From CAVVIO01 sp963748095 (GTDB lineage Bacteria > Bacteroidota > Bacteroidia > Bacteroidales > UBA10428): a stretch of DNA of 64,000 nt. The stretch is taken from the NCBI GenBank assembly GCA_963748095.1, contig CAVVIO010000009.1, positions 186,001 to 250,000 on the forward strand, given 5' to 3'. The position numbers were made by a program, and so were the translations under genes. Under the pieces are notes generated by a model that was not told the origin of the DNA, did no database searches, and saw only the letters and a list, made by a program, of their open reading frames with translations. Positions 1 through 8,459 of this stretch are shown here, piece after piece. Each line of letters begins with the position of its first letter. Position 1 is the first letter of the stretch.

Positions 1-7
1 CGATGTT

Positions 8-787
8 TTATCTTCTGTAAATGTTATTCTCGTTTTCCGGATAAATGGATTTAAGCTGGAATTGCCGGCCATCGAATACCCCATAGGTAAAATTATTGAT
101 CCAGTCACCCAGGTTAATTACCCTGCTTGTCGGTGCAATTTTAATATCGAATGGCGCGTGACGATGTCCGAAAATAAAATAATCGAAATGTTCTGTTTTA
201 ATTTTTTCTTTGGCAAATACCACCTGTAGTTCTTTCTCGTCACCATTATAAGGTTCTGCCACTATCCCTTTGGCATAACGACTGCTTTTTGACCATTTAA
301 GCCCAAAACCAACCGCAAAGTTAGGATGAAGTCGTGCAAACATCCACTGTAGAATTCTATTAGTGAAAATACTTTTCAGTATTTTATAACTGAATTCCCC
401 CTTTCCAAGCCCATCGCCATGAGCGAGGAAAAACCGGATACCGTTAATTTCCCTGACAACAGGTTTTCTGTATACTGTTAACCCGATCTCCTTCGCAAGG
501 TAATCGTATACCCATACATCATGATTACCTGTAAAAAAATGAAGAATTATACCCTTATCAGATAGTTCGGCAATTTTCCCCAGGAAACGTGTAAATCCTC
601 TAGGCGCAACCCTTTTATATTCATGCCAGAAGTCGAAAATATCCCCCATCAGATAAAGTTCTGTAGCATCTTCTTTAATAGAATCGAGCCAGCTAACCAG
701 TACCTTTTCTCTTTCCGCACTTTTTTCAGGAGGATAAAGCCCCAGGTGCACATCGGAAATAAAGTAAATCTTATGTTGTTTGTCCAA
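8..787 (-). CDS. lpxH: UDP-2,3-diacylglucosamine diphosphatase-like metallophosphoesterase
   Basis: A 259-residue calcineurin-type phosphoesterase. The metal-binding motifs are all visible in order: SDVHLG near residue 11, GDIFDFW near 48, GNHD near 87, HGDG near 124 and GHRHAPF near 208. This order and spacing fit the LpxH family, which splits UDP-2,3-diacylglucosamine to lipid X at the inner face of the cytoplasmic membrane in lipid A synthesis. Length is close to the usual 240-260. The start appears to be TTG at 787, since no in-frame ATG lies between it and the upstream gene 13 bp away. That spacing suggests it is the last gene of a three-gene operon with the two lipoproteins upstream. 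The exact substrate is inferred from family; the metallophosphatase fold is certain. Confidence 0.85.
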   Translation of the reverse strand: MDKQHKIYFISDVHLGLYPPEKSAEREKVLVSWLDSIKEDATELYLMGDIFDFWHEYKRVAPRGFTRFLGKIAELSDKGIILHFFTGNHDVWVYDYLAKEIGLTVYRKPVVREINGIRFFLAHGDGLGKGEFSYKILKSIFTNRILQWMFARLHPNFAVGFGLKWSKSSRYAKGIVAEPYNGDEKELQVVFAKEKIKTEHFDYFIFGHRHAPFDIKIAPTSRVINLGDWINNFTYGVFDGRQFQLKSIYPENENNIYRR

Positions 788-800
788 ATGAAGTGCAGTA

Positions 801-1958
801 TTAATTATACAAATCGGCTAATTTCTGTTGCAATTCATCAACCGTTAAATTTTTTCCCAATATATCGTCCTGTTCTTTGTTAATTAAATAATTCATCGGG
901 ATATTTTGTACATTATATCCCTGGGCCACGCGGGAAGCCGGGTAGGTACTGTCGCAAACGTTAATCCAGGGTAATTGATCGAAATGCACCTCTTTTTTCC
1001 AGTTATCATAAGATTTGTCAAATGATACCAGGTAAATTTCAAATCCCTTTTTATGATAGACTTTGTATACATCCTTTAACAGGAGATTTTGTTTGACACT
1101 ATTCGCATCCCAAGAAGCCCAGAAGCTCAATAATACATATTTACCTTTTAGCGATGACAAAGAAACTGAGTCACCTTTTAGATCTGGTAATGTTATGGAT
1201 GGTAAACCGTAATTCACATCTTTTGCCATTTTCAAAATCTTCTGTTGCTGATATTGCGCGTATCGTTTATAGAAATCCTCCTCAAGAATTTTCACTGTAG
1301 TATTATTCGGATAACTTTTTTTCAGCGAATCGGTTACGATTTTAAAAAATTGCAGGTCCCGGATTCTGCTTAAAAGGTATGTGCCGGGTTTTAATTCCTG
1401 GTACAAGGCCATAATGTTAGCCAGTGAACCCTGGTCCTGTAAAATAAATTTTATGGTATATTGACGATGCTGATCAAGTGTATTCACATATTCTTTATTT
1501 AATTTGGAAAGTAAGGAATCATTTCCTGCTTTATTAGCGTAGGATTCATAAACGGCAGTTATAGAATCCAGTTTATTTATGGTAGCCGCTAACCTTTTGT
1601 TAAGTTCAAGAATTCTGAATGACTCATCGGATCCTTCAATCCGGGCTGTATTTAAAAGATCTTGTCCATCTCCATAAATTCTGACTTTGTCACCCGGATT
1701 TAATAAAAGATTAATATACTGATTATTTGAAAGTTTTAACTGATAAAATCTAGGTTGTCTGGTTTTTAACCGGAAATTAAATCTGCCATTCTTTTTCATG
1801 CGGAGTGAGTCTAACATTTTAACATTTAACAAATTCATTTCCTCAAAGTAAAGACTCTCGTTCCTGCTGTCTGAAAACTTTCCTTTTATAGAAATTCTAT
1901 CTGTTCTGTTACAGGCAACAATTCCCAAAAAACCAATTAATACAATTATTTTTCTCAT
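801..1958 (-). CDS. TlpA-like lipoprotein (DUF4369 + thioredoxin fold) lacking the CxxC motif
   Basis: A 385-residue envelope lipoprotein. The signal peptide ends in a lipobox (GIVAC, Cys about residue 16). Residues about 20-110 form a DUF4369 domain (IKGKFSDSRNESLYFEEM and on), the middle is helical, and residues about 250-380 are an AhpC/TSA-TlpA thioredoxin fold (LPDLKGDSVSLSSLKGKYV, LLSFWASW). Family members carry WCxxC after that point. Here the sequence reads W283-D-A-N-S287, so both redox cysteines are replaced. It therefore cannot be a conventional thiol oxidoreductase, and a binding or scaffold role is more likely. It lies 3 bp downstream of a paralogue of the same architecture and is surely co-transcribed. 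Bacteroidota usually encode several such proteins. Confidence 0.85.
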   Translation of the reverse strand: MRKIIVLIGFLGIVACNRTDRISIKGKFSDSRNESLYFEEMNLLNVKMLDSLRMKKNGRFNFRLKTRQPRFYQLKLSNNQYINLLLNPGDKVRIYGDGQDLLNTARIEGSDESFRILELNKRLAATINKLDSITAVYESYANKAGNDSLLSKLNKEYVNTLDQHRQYTIKFILQDQGSLANIMALYQELKPGTYLLSRIRDLQFFKIVTDSLKKSYPNNTTVKILEEDFYKRYAQYQQQKILKMAKDVNYGLPSITLPDLKGDSVSLSSLKGKYVLLSFWASWDANSVKQNLLLKDVYKVYHKKGFEIYLVSFDKSYDNWKKEVHFDQLPWINVCDSTYPASRVAQGYNVQNIPMNYLINKEQDDILGKNLTVDELQQKLADLYN

Positions 1959-1961
1959 TAC

Positions 1962-3134
1962 TTATTTATTGTGAAATATTTCCTTGACCTGATTTTCAAT
2001 CTCATTGCCCCTGATATCTCTGGCAATAATTTTTCCTGTCTTGTCGAGCAGAAGATTTTCAGGCAGGTTATATAAGTTATATAAAGGCACCACTACAGAA
2101 TTCCAGTACTTCAGATCACTTACATTTATCCAGGGTAAATTTTCATGTTTTATGGCATTTACCCATGAATTTCTATCCTGATCTAAAGAAACCTGGTAAA
2201 TGGTAAACCCGCGTTTATAATACTTATCATAAATCTGTTTTAAAATGTTATTCTCCTTTTTGCATGGCCCGCTCCACGATGCCCAGAAATTCAACAAAAC
2301 ATATTTACCATGTAACGAAGAAAGCTGAATAACATTTCCACTTGTATCAGGCAATGCTATTTCAGGAGCTGTTGACCCTACTGCGAATTTATTTTTTTCA
2401 ATATTCTTATACGTAAGCCGCTCTTTTATATCCACCACCTCTTTATTCAAACTTTTAACAGCTTCAACATCAGGATACCTGACAGTGAGGTTCGAATCAA
2501 CAAAATTGAAAATAGTAATATCTCCCACCGGATTAAATACGGAAGTATGCAATCCCAATTGCTGATAAAGCGCCATCAGACTTGCCAGAGATCGCGGGTT
2601 TTTATGAATAAAATCTGTGGAATAATCTTTGTATTGAGCTACCAGTTTATTATAAGCACTATCAATCCTTTTTTTATTTTCGGGATAAGTTTCCGGATGA
2701 CTTTTACTTTCTTCGTATTGATTGCTTAGTGTCGTTATTTGTTCCAGCGTTTTGTTCTGTTTTTTTATAAGTTCCTGCACAAGACGGGAATCACGGCTGC
2801 CTTCCACATAATATTCTGTATCGAAATTTTCAAGACTGGTTGTTAGATCAATGCGATCTCCAGGATGAAGAATAAGATTGATATACCTGCTCTTGTCTGT
2901 TCTTAATATATAAAATCCAGGACTATTTATTTCACCGGTAATTTTGAAATTACCTTTTTTATCTGCCTTTACAGAATCCACAATTATCATCTCTTTTGTA
3001 GTGAGTTTCGCAAGGATAACTTTCACCTGTGGAGCATCTTTTATATTGCCTTTGATTGTAAAATCGTGTTTATTTTTTCCGCAGCCGGTTAAAATAAACA
3101 ATATCAACGAAATGTATAAAGCTATTCTTCTCAT
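1962..3134 (-). CDS. TlpA-like lipoprotein (DUF4369 + thioredoxin fold), single-cysteine active site
   Basis: A 390-residue lipoprotein with lipobox LTGC (Cys18), an N-terminal DUF4369 domain (IKGNIKDAPQVKVILAKL), a helical middle and a C-terminal TlpA/thioredoxin domain from about residue 250. The active-site stretch reads W287-S-G-P-C291: the first, nucleophilic cysteine of the usual WCGPC is serine, while the resolving cysteine remains. It could bind or be modified on one thiol but not cycle as a dithiol reductase. First gene of the minus-strand operon with the cysteine-less paralogue and the LpxH-like gene. A good Bacteroidota promoter lies just upstream. Anchoring in the periplasm is inferred from the lipobox; the client is unknown. 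Confidence 0.86.
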   Translation of the reverse strand: MRRIALYISLILFILTGCGKNKHDFTIKGNIKDAPQVKVILAKLTTKEMIIVDSVKADKKGNFKITGEINSPGFYILRTDKSRYINLILHPGDRIDLTTSLENFDTEYYVEGSRDSRLVQELIKKQNKTLEQITTLSNQYEESKSHPETYPENKKRIDSAYNKLVAQYKDYSTDFIHKNPRSLASLMALYQQLGLHTSVFNPVGDITIFNFVDSNLTVRYPDVEAVKSLNKEVVDIKERLTYKNIEKNKFAVGSTAPEIALPDTSGNVIQLSSLHGKYVLLNFWASWSGPCKKENNILKQIYDKYYKRGFTIYQVSLDQDRNSWVNAIKHENLPWINVSDLKYWNSVVVPLYNLYNLPENLLLDKTGKIIARDIRGNEIENQVKEIFHNK

Positions 3135-3150
3135 ATTATAAACAAAAATT

Positions 3151-3179
3151 CAAATATAACTTATTCAATATATTTCCAA
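3151..3179 (-). promoter_or_regulatory. Bacteroidota-type promoter for the TlpA operon
   Basis: On the minus strand TATATTTG (3151-3158) matches the -7 consensus TAnnTTTG exactly, and a TTG at 3177-3179 sits 18 bp upstream as the -33 element. The predicted start site would leave a leader of only about a dozen bases before the ATG at 3134, which is short but seen in AT-rich genomes. Confidence 0.5.
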
Positions 3180-3566
3180 TAACATTTCTGCTAACAAAAT
3201 ATTGTTTTTGCCCGATAATAACAGCCGGAAAATAACTAGTTTGTCTCGAAATTTTTTAATGAGTCTTATCTTGATGCTTTTTCATTTCATAATTAATTAT
3301 AAATCGAAATAATATCTTCAATAGTTTTTGAACAAAAGTCAGTAAATGATGGTTAGCATATTTTAAAGCATCTAATTAATGCTCTCTTTGAAATTTTGCA
3401 TTTAACAATAATTAACAAAAAATTAATAAGTTAAAGCATTTTATTGAAATTTTAATTAATTTAAAATTATCATCTTTACTTATTAAAATTTTATTGGAAA
3501 ATGCATGTAGTTAGGCTTAATTTTAATAACTTGTAGAATGAATATATGTCATTAATTTTTAGTTAA
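3180..3566. other. Non-coding divergent region upstream of the glycogen genes
   Basis: Very AT-rich spacer between two divergent operons. No open frame of interest, no RNA gene. A weak plus-strand promoter candidate is TAATTTTA (3518-3525, seven of eight to TAnnTTTG) with TTG at 3494-3496. A short element TTAAAGCAT occurs twice, near 3363 and 3432. No Shine-Dalgarno is seen before the ATG at 3567, as is common in this phylum. Confidence 0.45.
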
Positions 3567-5519
3567 ATGAGCTATTTAGAGTTTGATAAATCACAGCTAA
3601 TTAACCTTGAATATTCTTTGAACAAGGAAATACTAAGGAGTAATCGTGCTGGTTCGTATGCTTCCACTACCCTTATCGGATGCAATACACGAAAGTATCA
3701 CGGAATGTTGGTTTGTCCTATGTATCATCTCGACGGTGACAGGCATGTGTTATTGTCAAACCTGGATGTTTCGATCATACAGGATGGAAGCGATTTCAAC
3801 CTGGGAATCCATAAGTATCAGGGTGATTTATACATTCCGAAAGGACATAAATACATTCGCGATTTTCAGGCTGATATTATCCCTAAAATTGTTTACAGAG
3901 TCGGAGGGGTTTTACTTACTCGCGAAAGGCTGCTGGTGGAGAAGGAACAGCAAATACTTGTGAAGTATACTATTAATGAGGCCGACAAGCCGGTAAAATT
4001 GAAATTAACTCCTTTTTTAGCTTTCAGGAATATGCATACATTAAGCAAAGCTAACATGCACGCTAATACCAAAGTTAAATTAATCGCCAACGGCATTAAA
4101 TCGAAATTATACGATGGTTATCCTTACCTGCACATGCAACTCTCGAAAAAACCTGAATTTGTTCAGACCCCTGACTGGTATTATAATATTGAATATATTG
4201 AAGAACAAAAGCGAGGGTACGATTATAAGGAAGACTTGTTTGTCCCCGGTTTCTTTTTAATAAATGCCCGAAAAGGAGACAGCATCATCTTTTCCGCATC
4301 GACAACATTAGCAAATCCGGATAACCTGAAAAGAAAATTCACAAATGAATTGAGTAAACGCGTTCCCCGGGACAGTTTTAAAAATTGCCTGATGAATTCG
4401 GCCCAGCAGTTTTTTGTTAAAAAAGAAGGGAAAACAGATGTGATAGCCGGTTTCCATTGGTTTGGCAGTTGGGGACGCGATACTTTCATTGCACTCCCGG
4501 GCTTGACCTTAAGCGTTGGAGACCATGCTTTATGTAAAAATGTTCTTGACACAATGGTCGGAAAGTTGAAAAACGGACTCTTCCCGAATATGGGATCTGA
4601 TGATAATCCGGCATATAATTCAGTAGATGCACCTTTATGGTTTTTCTGGACATTGCAGGAATATGCAAAGGCAACAGGCTCTCCTGAAACAGTTTGGAAA
4701 ACCTACGGAAAAGCCATGAAAGAAATACTGGTAAATTACAGGGAAGGCACACATTTTAATATCAAGATGCATGAAAACGGATTGATATATGCGGGTGAAC
4801 CAGGGAAAGCACTAACCTGGATGGATGCAGTTGTTAACGGGAAACCTGCTACTCCACGCATGGGGTACCCGGTTGAGATAAACGCCTTGTGGTACAATGC
4901 AATTGAATTTACCCTTGAGCTGGCAAAAAAAGCAAAGGACAAGAAGTTTATCGATTCATGGAAAGATTTGCCGGAACTGATCAGAAATTCGTTCATGCAA
5001 ATTTTCTGGGATCCTCAAAAAGGATACCTGGCCGATTACGTTGATAATGATAAAAAAGACTGGGCGATCAGGCCTAACCAGGTAATTGCCGTATCACTCG
5101 ATTACAGTCCGGTAACCGACGAGATAAAAAAACTGATCCTCGAGGTGGTAAAACGTGATTTGTTAACACCACGCGGATTAAGAACACTTTCTCCGAATCA
5201 TGAAGATTATGAAGGAATTTATGATGGCAACCAGGAAAAAAGAGATAATGCATATCACCAGGGAACCGTATGGCCCTGGCTACTCGAACATTTTTGCAAA
5301 GGTTATCTGAAACTTTATAACAAATCGGGTCTGCCTCTGATAAAAAAAATAATTGCCGATTTCGAACCGGTGATGAATGAACATGGCATAGGCACCATAT
5401 CGGAAATTTATGATGGTAATCCACCTCATCATCCAAGAGGAGCCATTTCCCAGGCATGGAGTGTCGCAGCCCTGTTATCAATTCAGAAAATGGTGGAAGA
5501 TTTACCACAGGAGGAATAA
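3567..5519 (+). CDS. Glycogen debranching enzyme (amylo-alpha-1,6-glucosidase, GH133-type)
   Basis: A 650-residue debranching enzyme of the archaeal/bacterial GDE type. The N-terminal domain (to about residue 230) contains the family signature around TLIGCNTRKYHGMLV. The C-terminal (alpha/alpha)6 barrel holds HWFGSWGRDTFIALPGL (Asp305), LTWMDAVVNGKPATPRMGYP, RPNQVIAVSL, YHQGTVWPWLLEHF and GTISEIYDGNPPHHPRGA. It hydrolyses alpha-1,6 branch glucose left after phosphorylase trims outer chains; whether it also has transferase activity cannot be told. Intracellular, no signal peptide. First gene of a plus-strand run with the glycosyltransferase 38 bp downstream, then GH57 and the synthase-phosphorylase fusion. 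Confidence 0.92.
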   Translation: MSYLEFDKSQLINLEYSLNKEILRSNRAGSYASTTLIGCNTRKYHGMLVCPMYHLDGDRHVLLSNLDVSIIQDGSDFNLGIHKYQGDLYIPKGHKYIRDFQADIIPKIVYRVGGVLLTRERLLVEKEQQILVKYTINEADKPVKLKLTPFLAFRNMHTLSKANMHANTKVKLIANGIKSKLYDGYPYLHMQLSKKPEFVQTPDWYYNIEYIEEQKRGYDYKEDLFVPGFFLINARKGDSIIFSASTTLANPDNLKRKFTNELSKRVPRDSFKNCLMNSAQQFFVKKEGKTDVIAGFHWFGSWGRDTFIALPGLTLSVGDHALCKNVLDTMVGKLKNGLFPNMGSDDNPAYNSVDAPLWFFWTLQEYAKATGSPETVWKTYGKAMKEILVNYREGTHFNIKMHENGLIYAGEPGKALTWMDAVVNGKPATPRMGYPVEINALWYNAIEFTLELAKKAKDKKFIDSWKDLPELIRNSFMQIFWDPQKGYLADYVDNDKKDWAIRPNQVIAVSLDYSPVTDEIKKLILEVVKRDLLTPRGLRTLSPNHEDYEGIYDGNQEKRDNAYHQGTVWPWLLEHFCKGYLKLYNKSGLPLIKKIIADFEPVMNEHGIGTISEIYDGNPPHHPRGAISQAWSVAALLSIQKMVEDLPQEE

Positions 5520-5557
5520 ATGAAACGGAACAAAATTTAAAAAGAAATGTGTACCAT

Positions 5558-6841
5558 ATGAAAACATTAATGTTCGGGTGGGAGTTTCCCCCACATATTT
5601 CAGGAGGATTAGGAACTGCATGTTATGGAATAACAAAAGGTCTCTACGCATTGGGCGGAGTAGATATTTTATTTGTAGTACCAAAAGCATATGGTGATGA
5701 AGATCAGAAAAATATTAGAATTATTGGTGCCGGCGATATCCATGTGAAAGAACGGGTAGTAGATTTTAAAAATTTTCTAAAAAAAATAAAATTTCTGGAA
5801 GTAAGTTCCAAATTGGTACCCTATACCAGTCCGGAAGAATATGAGAAGTTGTCAAACAAGGATATAAAAGGTGAAAATAAATATATATATACCCCTTACC
5901 ATGGAAAAATTGAGTTTCAGGGAGGGTATGGCAGTAATTTATTTCAGGAAATTGCCAATTATGCATATATCGCTTCCATTATTGCTACCACTAACGATTT
6001 TGATATCATACATGCACACGACTGGTTAACATATCCGGCAGGAATCGCTGCTAAAATGGCATCGGGAAAGCCATTGGTTATTCATGTTCATGCCACTGAT
6101 TTCGATCGTAGCGGAGGCAGTGTTAATCCTGTTGTTTTCGATATTGAAAAACAGGGAATGGAAATGGCTGATAAGATCATAGCTGTAAGCAATCTTACAC
6201 GGAATACCATTATTGAAAAATACGGAATTCCACCCGATAAAGTGGTGACGGTATATAATGCAGTGGAGCCGCTTGACAGCAGGGAAGAACTTAAGATATC
6301 AAAAGGAATAACTGATAAAATCGTAACTTTCTTAGGCCGGGTTACATTACAGAAAGGCCCAGAATATTTTGTGGAAGCTGCCAGTATGGTACTTAAAAAA
6401 ATGAAGAACGTACGATTTGTAATGGCAGGCAGTGGTGATATGCTCAATAAAATTATTAATCAGGTAGCACATTTACGTATGGGCGATCGTTTCCATTTTA
6501 CCGGATTCTTAACAGGAGATGACGTCAAAGATATGTTCGCGTTAAGTGACGTATATGTTATGCCTTCAGTTTCTGAACCATTTGGCATCTCACCGCTTGA
6601 GGCTATGCAATCCAATGTTCCGGTAATCATTTCCAAACAATCAGGAGTTTCTGAAATTTTAAAATATGCGGTTAAAATCAATTTCTGGGATATTGAGGCG
6701 ATGGCAGATGCCATTTACGGTATTCTGAACTATCAGGGCCTGCAGCATATGTTCCGGCTTTACGGAAAACAGGAAGTTGATAACCTTAAATGGGAAAATA
6801 CTGCAGCCAGGACCAAAGAAATCTATAACTCACTTTTATAA
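5558..6841 (+). CDS. GT4/GT5-type glycosyltransferase, probable alpha-glucan synthase
   Basis: A 427-residue retaining GT-B glycosyltransferase. I chose the ATG at 5558 because the conserved N-terminal strand and loop MKTLMFGWEFPPHISGGLG begins there; the open frame extends further upstream only by overlapping the previous gene. Other motifs: DIIHAHDWLTYPAGIAA, HVHATDFDRSG, FLGRVTLQKGPEYFVEAA (donor phosphate binding) and SVSEPFGISPLEAM, the catalytic E-x7-E loop. The PPxxGGL loop resembles starch and glycogen synthases. Position between a debrancher and a GH57 enzyme argues for a role in alpha-glucan synthesis, perhaps making primer chains. The sugar-nucleotide donor is not evident, and no glgC is nearby. 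Confidence 0.85.
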   Translation: MKTLMFGWEFPPHISGGLGTACYGITKGLYALGGVDILFVVPKAYGDEDQKNIRIIGAGDIHVKERVVDFKNFLKKIKFLEVSSKLVPYTSPEEYEKLSNKDIKGENKYIYTPYHGKIEFQGGYGSNLFQEIANYAYIASIIATTNDFDIIHAHDWLTYPAGIAAKMASGKPLVIHVHATDFDRSGGSVNPVVFDIEKQGMEMADKIIAVSNLTRNTIIEKYGIPPDKVVTVYNAVEPLDSREELKISKGITDKIVTFLGRVTLQKGPEYFVEAASMVLKKMKNVRFVMAGSGDMLNKIINQVAHLRMGDRFHFTGFLTGDDVKDMFALSDVYVMPSVSEPFGISPLEAMQSNVPVIISKQSGVSEILKYAVKINFWDIEAMADAIYGILNYQGLQHMFRLYGKQEVDNLKWENTAARTKEIYNSLL

Positions 6842-6862
6842 ATAAGTTATACTCAATACATC

Positions 6863-8356
6863 ATGAAAACCATTTGTTTATATTTCCAGGTTCATCAACC
6901 CTTCCGGGCCAGAAGATATCGTTTTTTCGACATAGGCAATAGTCATTACTATTACGATGATTATCTGAACGAATCAATCATGCGAAAAGTAGCGGACAAA
7001 TCTTACCTCCCGGCTAATAAAATATTAATGGATATCATTAAGGAATATGGTAGCCAGTTTAAGGTAGCCTTTTCAATTACCGGGCTGGCTATTGACCAAA
7101 TGAAATTATACGCCCCGGATGTGCTGGATAGTTTTGTTGAGCTCAGCAAAACCGGAAGCGTGGAATTTTTATCCGAAACCTATTCCCATTCACTGGTAGC
7201 ACTTAAAAATCAGGAAGAATTTAAGAAGCAGGTTGAAGAACACGCCAATCAAATAGAATCTTTGTTTGGACAAAGACCCAGTGTATTCCGTAATACCGAA
7301 TTGGTATATTCCGACGATATCGGGGCCATGGTAGCGGATATGGGATATAAAGCAATGCTTACCGAAGGGGCCAAGCTGATTCTGGGCTGGAAAAGTCCGA
7401 ATTATTTATACTATAATGCCCGGAGTCCGCAATTGAAAATTTTACTAAAAAATTTCAAACTGAGTGACGATATTGCATTTCGTTTTTCAAATAAAGGATG
7501 GTCGGAATTTCCATTAACTTCGGAAAAATTTGTTAACTGGCTGAATTTAATCGATAAAAAAGAAGAAACCATTAACCTGTTCATGGACTATGAAACTTTT
7601 GGAGAGCATCAATGGAAAGAAACGGGAATTTTTGAGTTTCTAAAAGCATTTCCAAAAAATGTGTTTAAGAAGACAAAATACACTTTCAGCACACCTTCAG
7701 AAGTAGCTGCCAATCTGCAACCGGTCGCAGCAATTAATGTTCCTAATCCCATATCATGGGCCGACGAGGAGCGTGATCTCACTGCATGGCTGGGAAACGA
7801 GCTGCAGGAAGATGCATTTAACAAACTGTATGATTTGTATCCCAAGATCGTTCAATGCCAGGATCAAAAGATTCTCAAGGACTGGAAGTACCTGCAGGCA
7901 AGTGATCATTTTTATTATATGAGCACTAAATTCTTTTCCGATGGTGAAGTGCATTCTTATTTTAATCCGTACGACTCACCATACGATGCATATATTAATT
8001 ATATGAATATACTGAGCGATTTTATTATCCGCTTAAATGCCTCTGTACCTGTATCCGGTAAAGATCATGAAATTTCCAACCTTTCGGGGATCATTGAAGA
8101 AAAGGATAAGATCATCGAGAAATTAAAAAAAGATCTGGCAAAAGTAAAACCGGGAAAAGTAAAATCTGCCGCAGGAAGTAAAACCGCTCCAAAAAGTTCA
8201 AAAAAATCCGGAGGAAAATCTTCAATCAAAATCCAGGATGGAAGCGTTGCTGAAAAAAGAGTAAAAACTTCCCCGGTAAAAAATGAAAAAAAGACGATAT
8301 CTAAAAAAACAGTTGGAATATCAACAAAGGCAAAATCGAAAAAATCATCTAATTAA
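6863..8356 (+). CDS. GH57 alpha-amylase/4-alpha-glucanotransferase-like enzyme with basic C-terminal tail
   Basis: A 497-residue protein. Residues 1 to about 400 are a GH57 (beta/alpha)7 barrel with its five conserved regions, including FQVHQPF at the N terminus, GSVEFLSETYSHS, VFRNTELVYSDD with the likely nucleophile Glu146, and FMDYETFGEHQW with the likely acid Asp242. GH57 enzymes act on alpha-1,4-glucans as amylases, glucanotransferases or branching enzymes; the activity here is not determinable by eye. From about residue 405 a short coiled coil is followed by about 75 residues of Lys/Ser/Ala-rich low-complexity sequence, which the family does not need. Starts 21 bp after the preceding glycosyltransferase. 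Cytoplasmic. Confidence 0.88.
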   Translation: MKTICLYFQVHQPFRARRYRFFDIGNSHYYYDDYLNESIMRKVADKSYLPANKILMDIIKEYGSQFKVAFSITGLAIDQMKLYAPDVLDSFVELSKTGSVEFLSETYSHSLVALKNQEEFKKQVEEHANQIESLFGQRPSVFRNTELVYSDDIGAMVADMGYKAMLTEGAKLILGWKSPNYLYYNARSPQLKILLKNFKLSDDIAFRFSNKGWSEFPLTSEKFVNWLNLIDKKEETINLFMDYETFGEHQWKETGIFEFLKAFPKNVFKKTKYTFSTPSEVAANLQPVAAINVPNPISWADEERDLTAWLGNELQEDAFNKLYDLYPKIVQCQDQKILKDWKYLQASDHFYYMSTKFFSDGEVHSYFNPYDSPYDAYINYMNILSDFIIRLNASVPVSGKDHEISNLSGIIEEKDKIIEKLKKDLAKVKPGKVKSAAGSKTAPKSSKKSGGKSSIKIQDGSVAEKRVKTSPVKNEKKTISKKTVGISTKAKSKKSSN

Positions 8357-8437
8357 AAATTAGCGAAGAGATAGAACTTAAAGCATATTCTACTGTTTAT
8401 TTTTAATTATACCCTTATAGCAAGGATTAGAACGTTG

Positions 8438-8453
8438 TTTTGATTAATCAAAA
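8438..8453. promoter_or_regulatory. Perfect 16-bp palindrome ahead of the synthase-phosphorylase gene
   Basis: TTTTGATTAATCAAAA is its own reverse complement and ends six bases before the ATG at 8460. It could be an operator for a dimeric repressor or a small hairpin that masks the ribosome site. A 13-of-16 match sits in the leader of the gene at 28479 (about 28442-28457). Confidence 0.4.
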
Positions 8454-8459
8454 TCTGAT

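Noticed and set aside
5456..5557. Longer start for the glycosyltransferase at 5456
   Set aside because: It would overlap the debranching gene by 64 bp and add residues with no resemblance to the family; the conserved N terminus starts at 5558.
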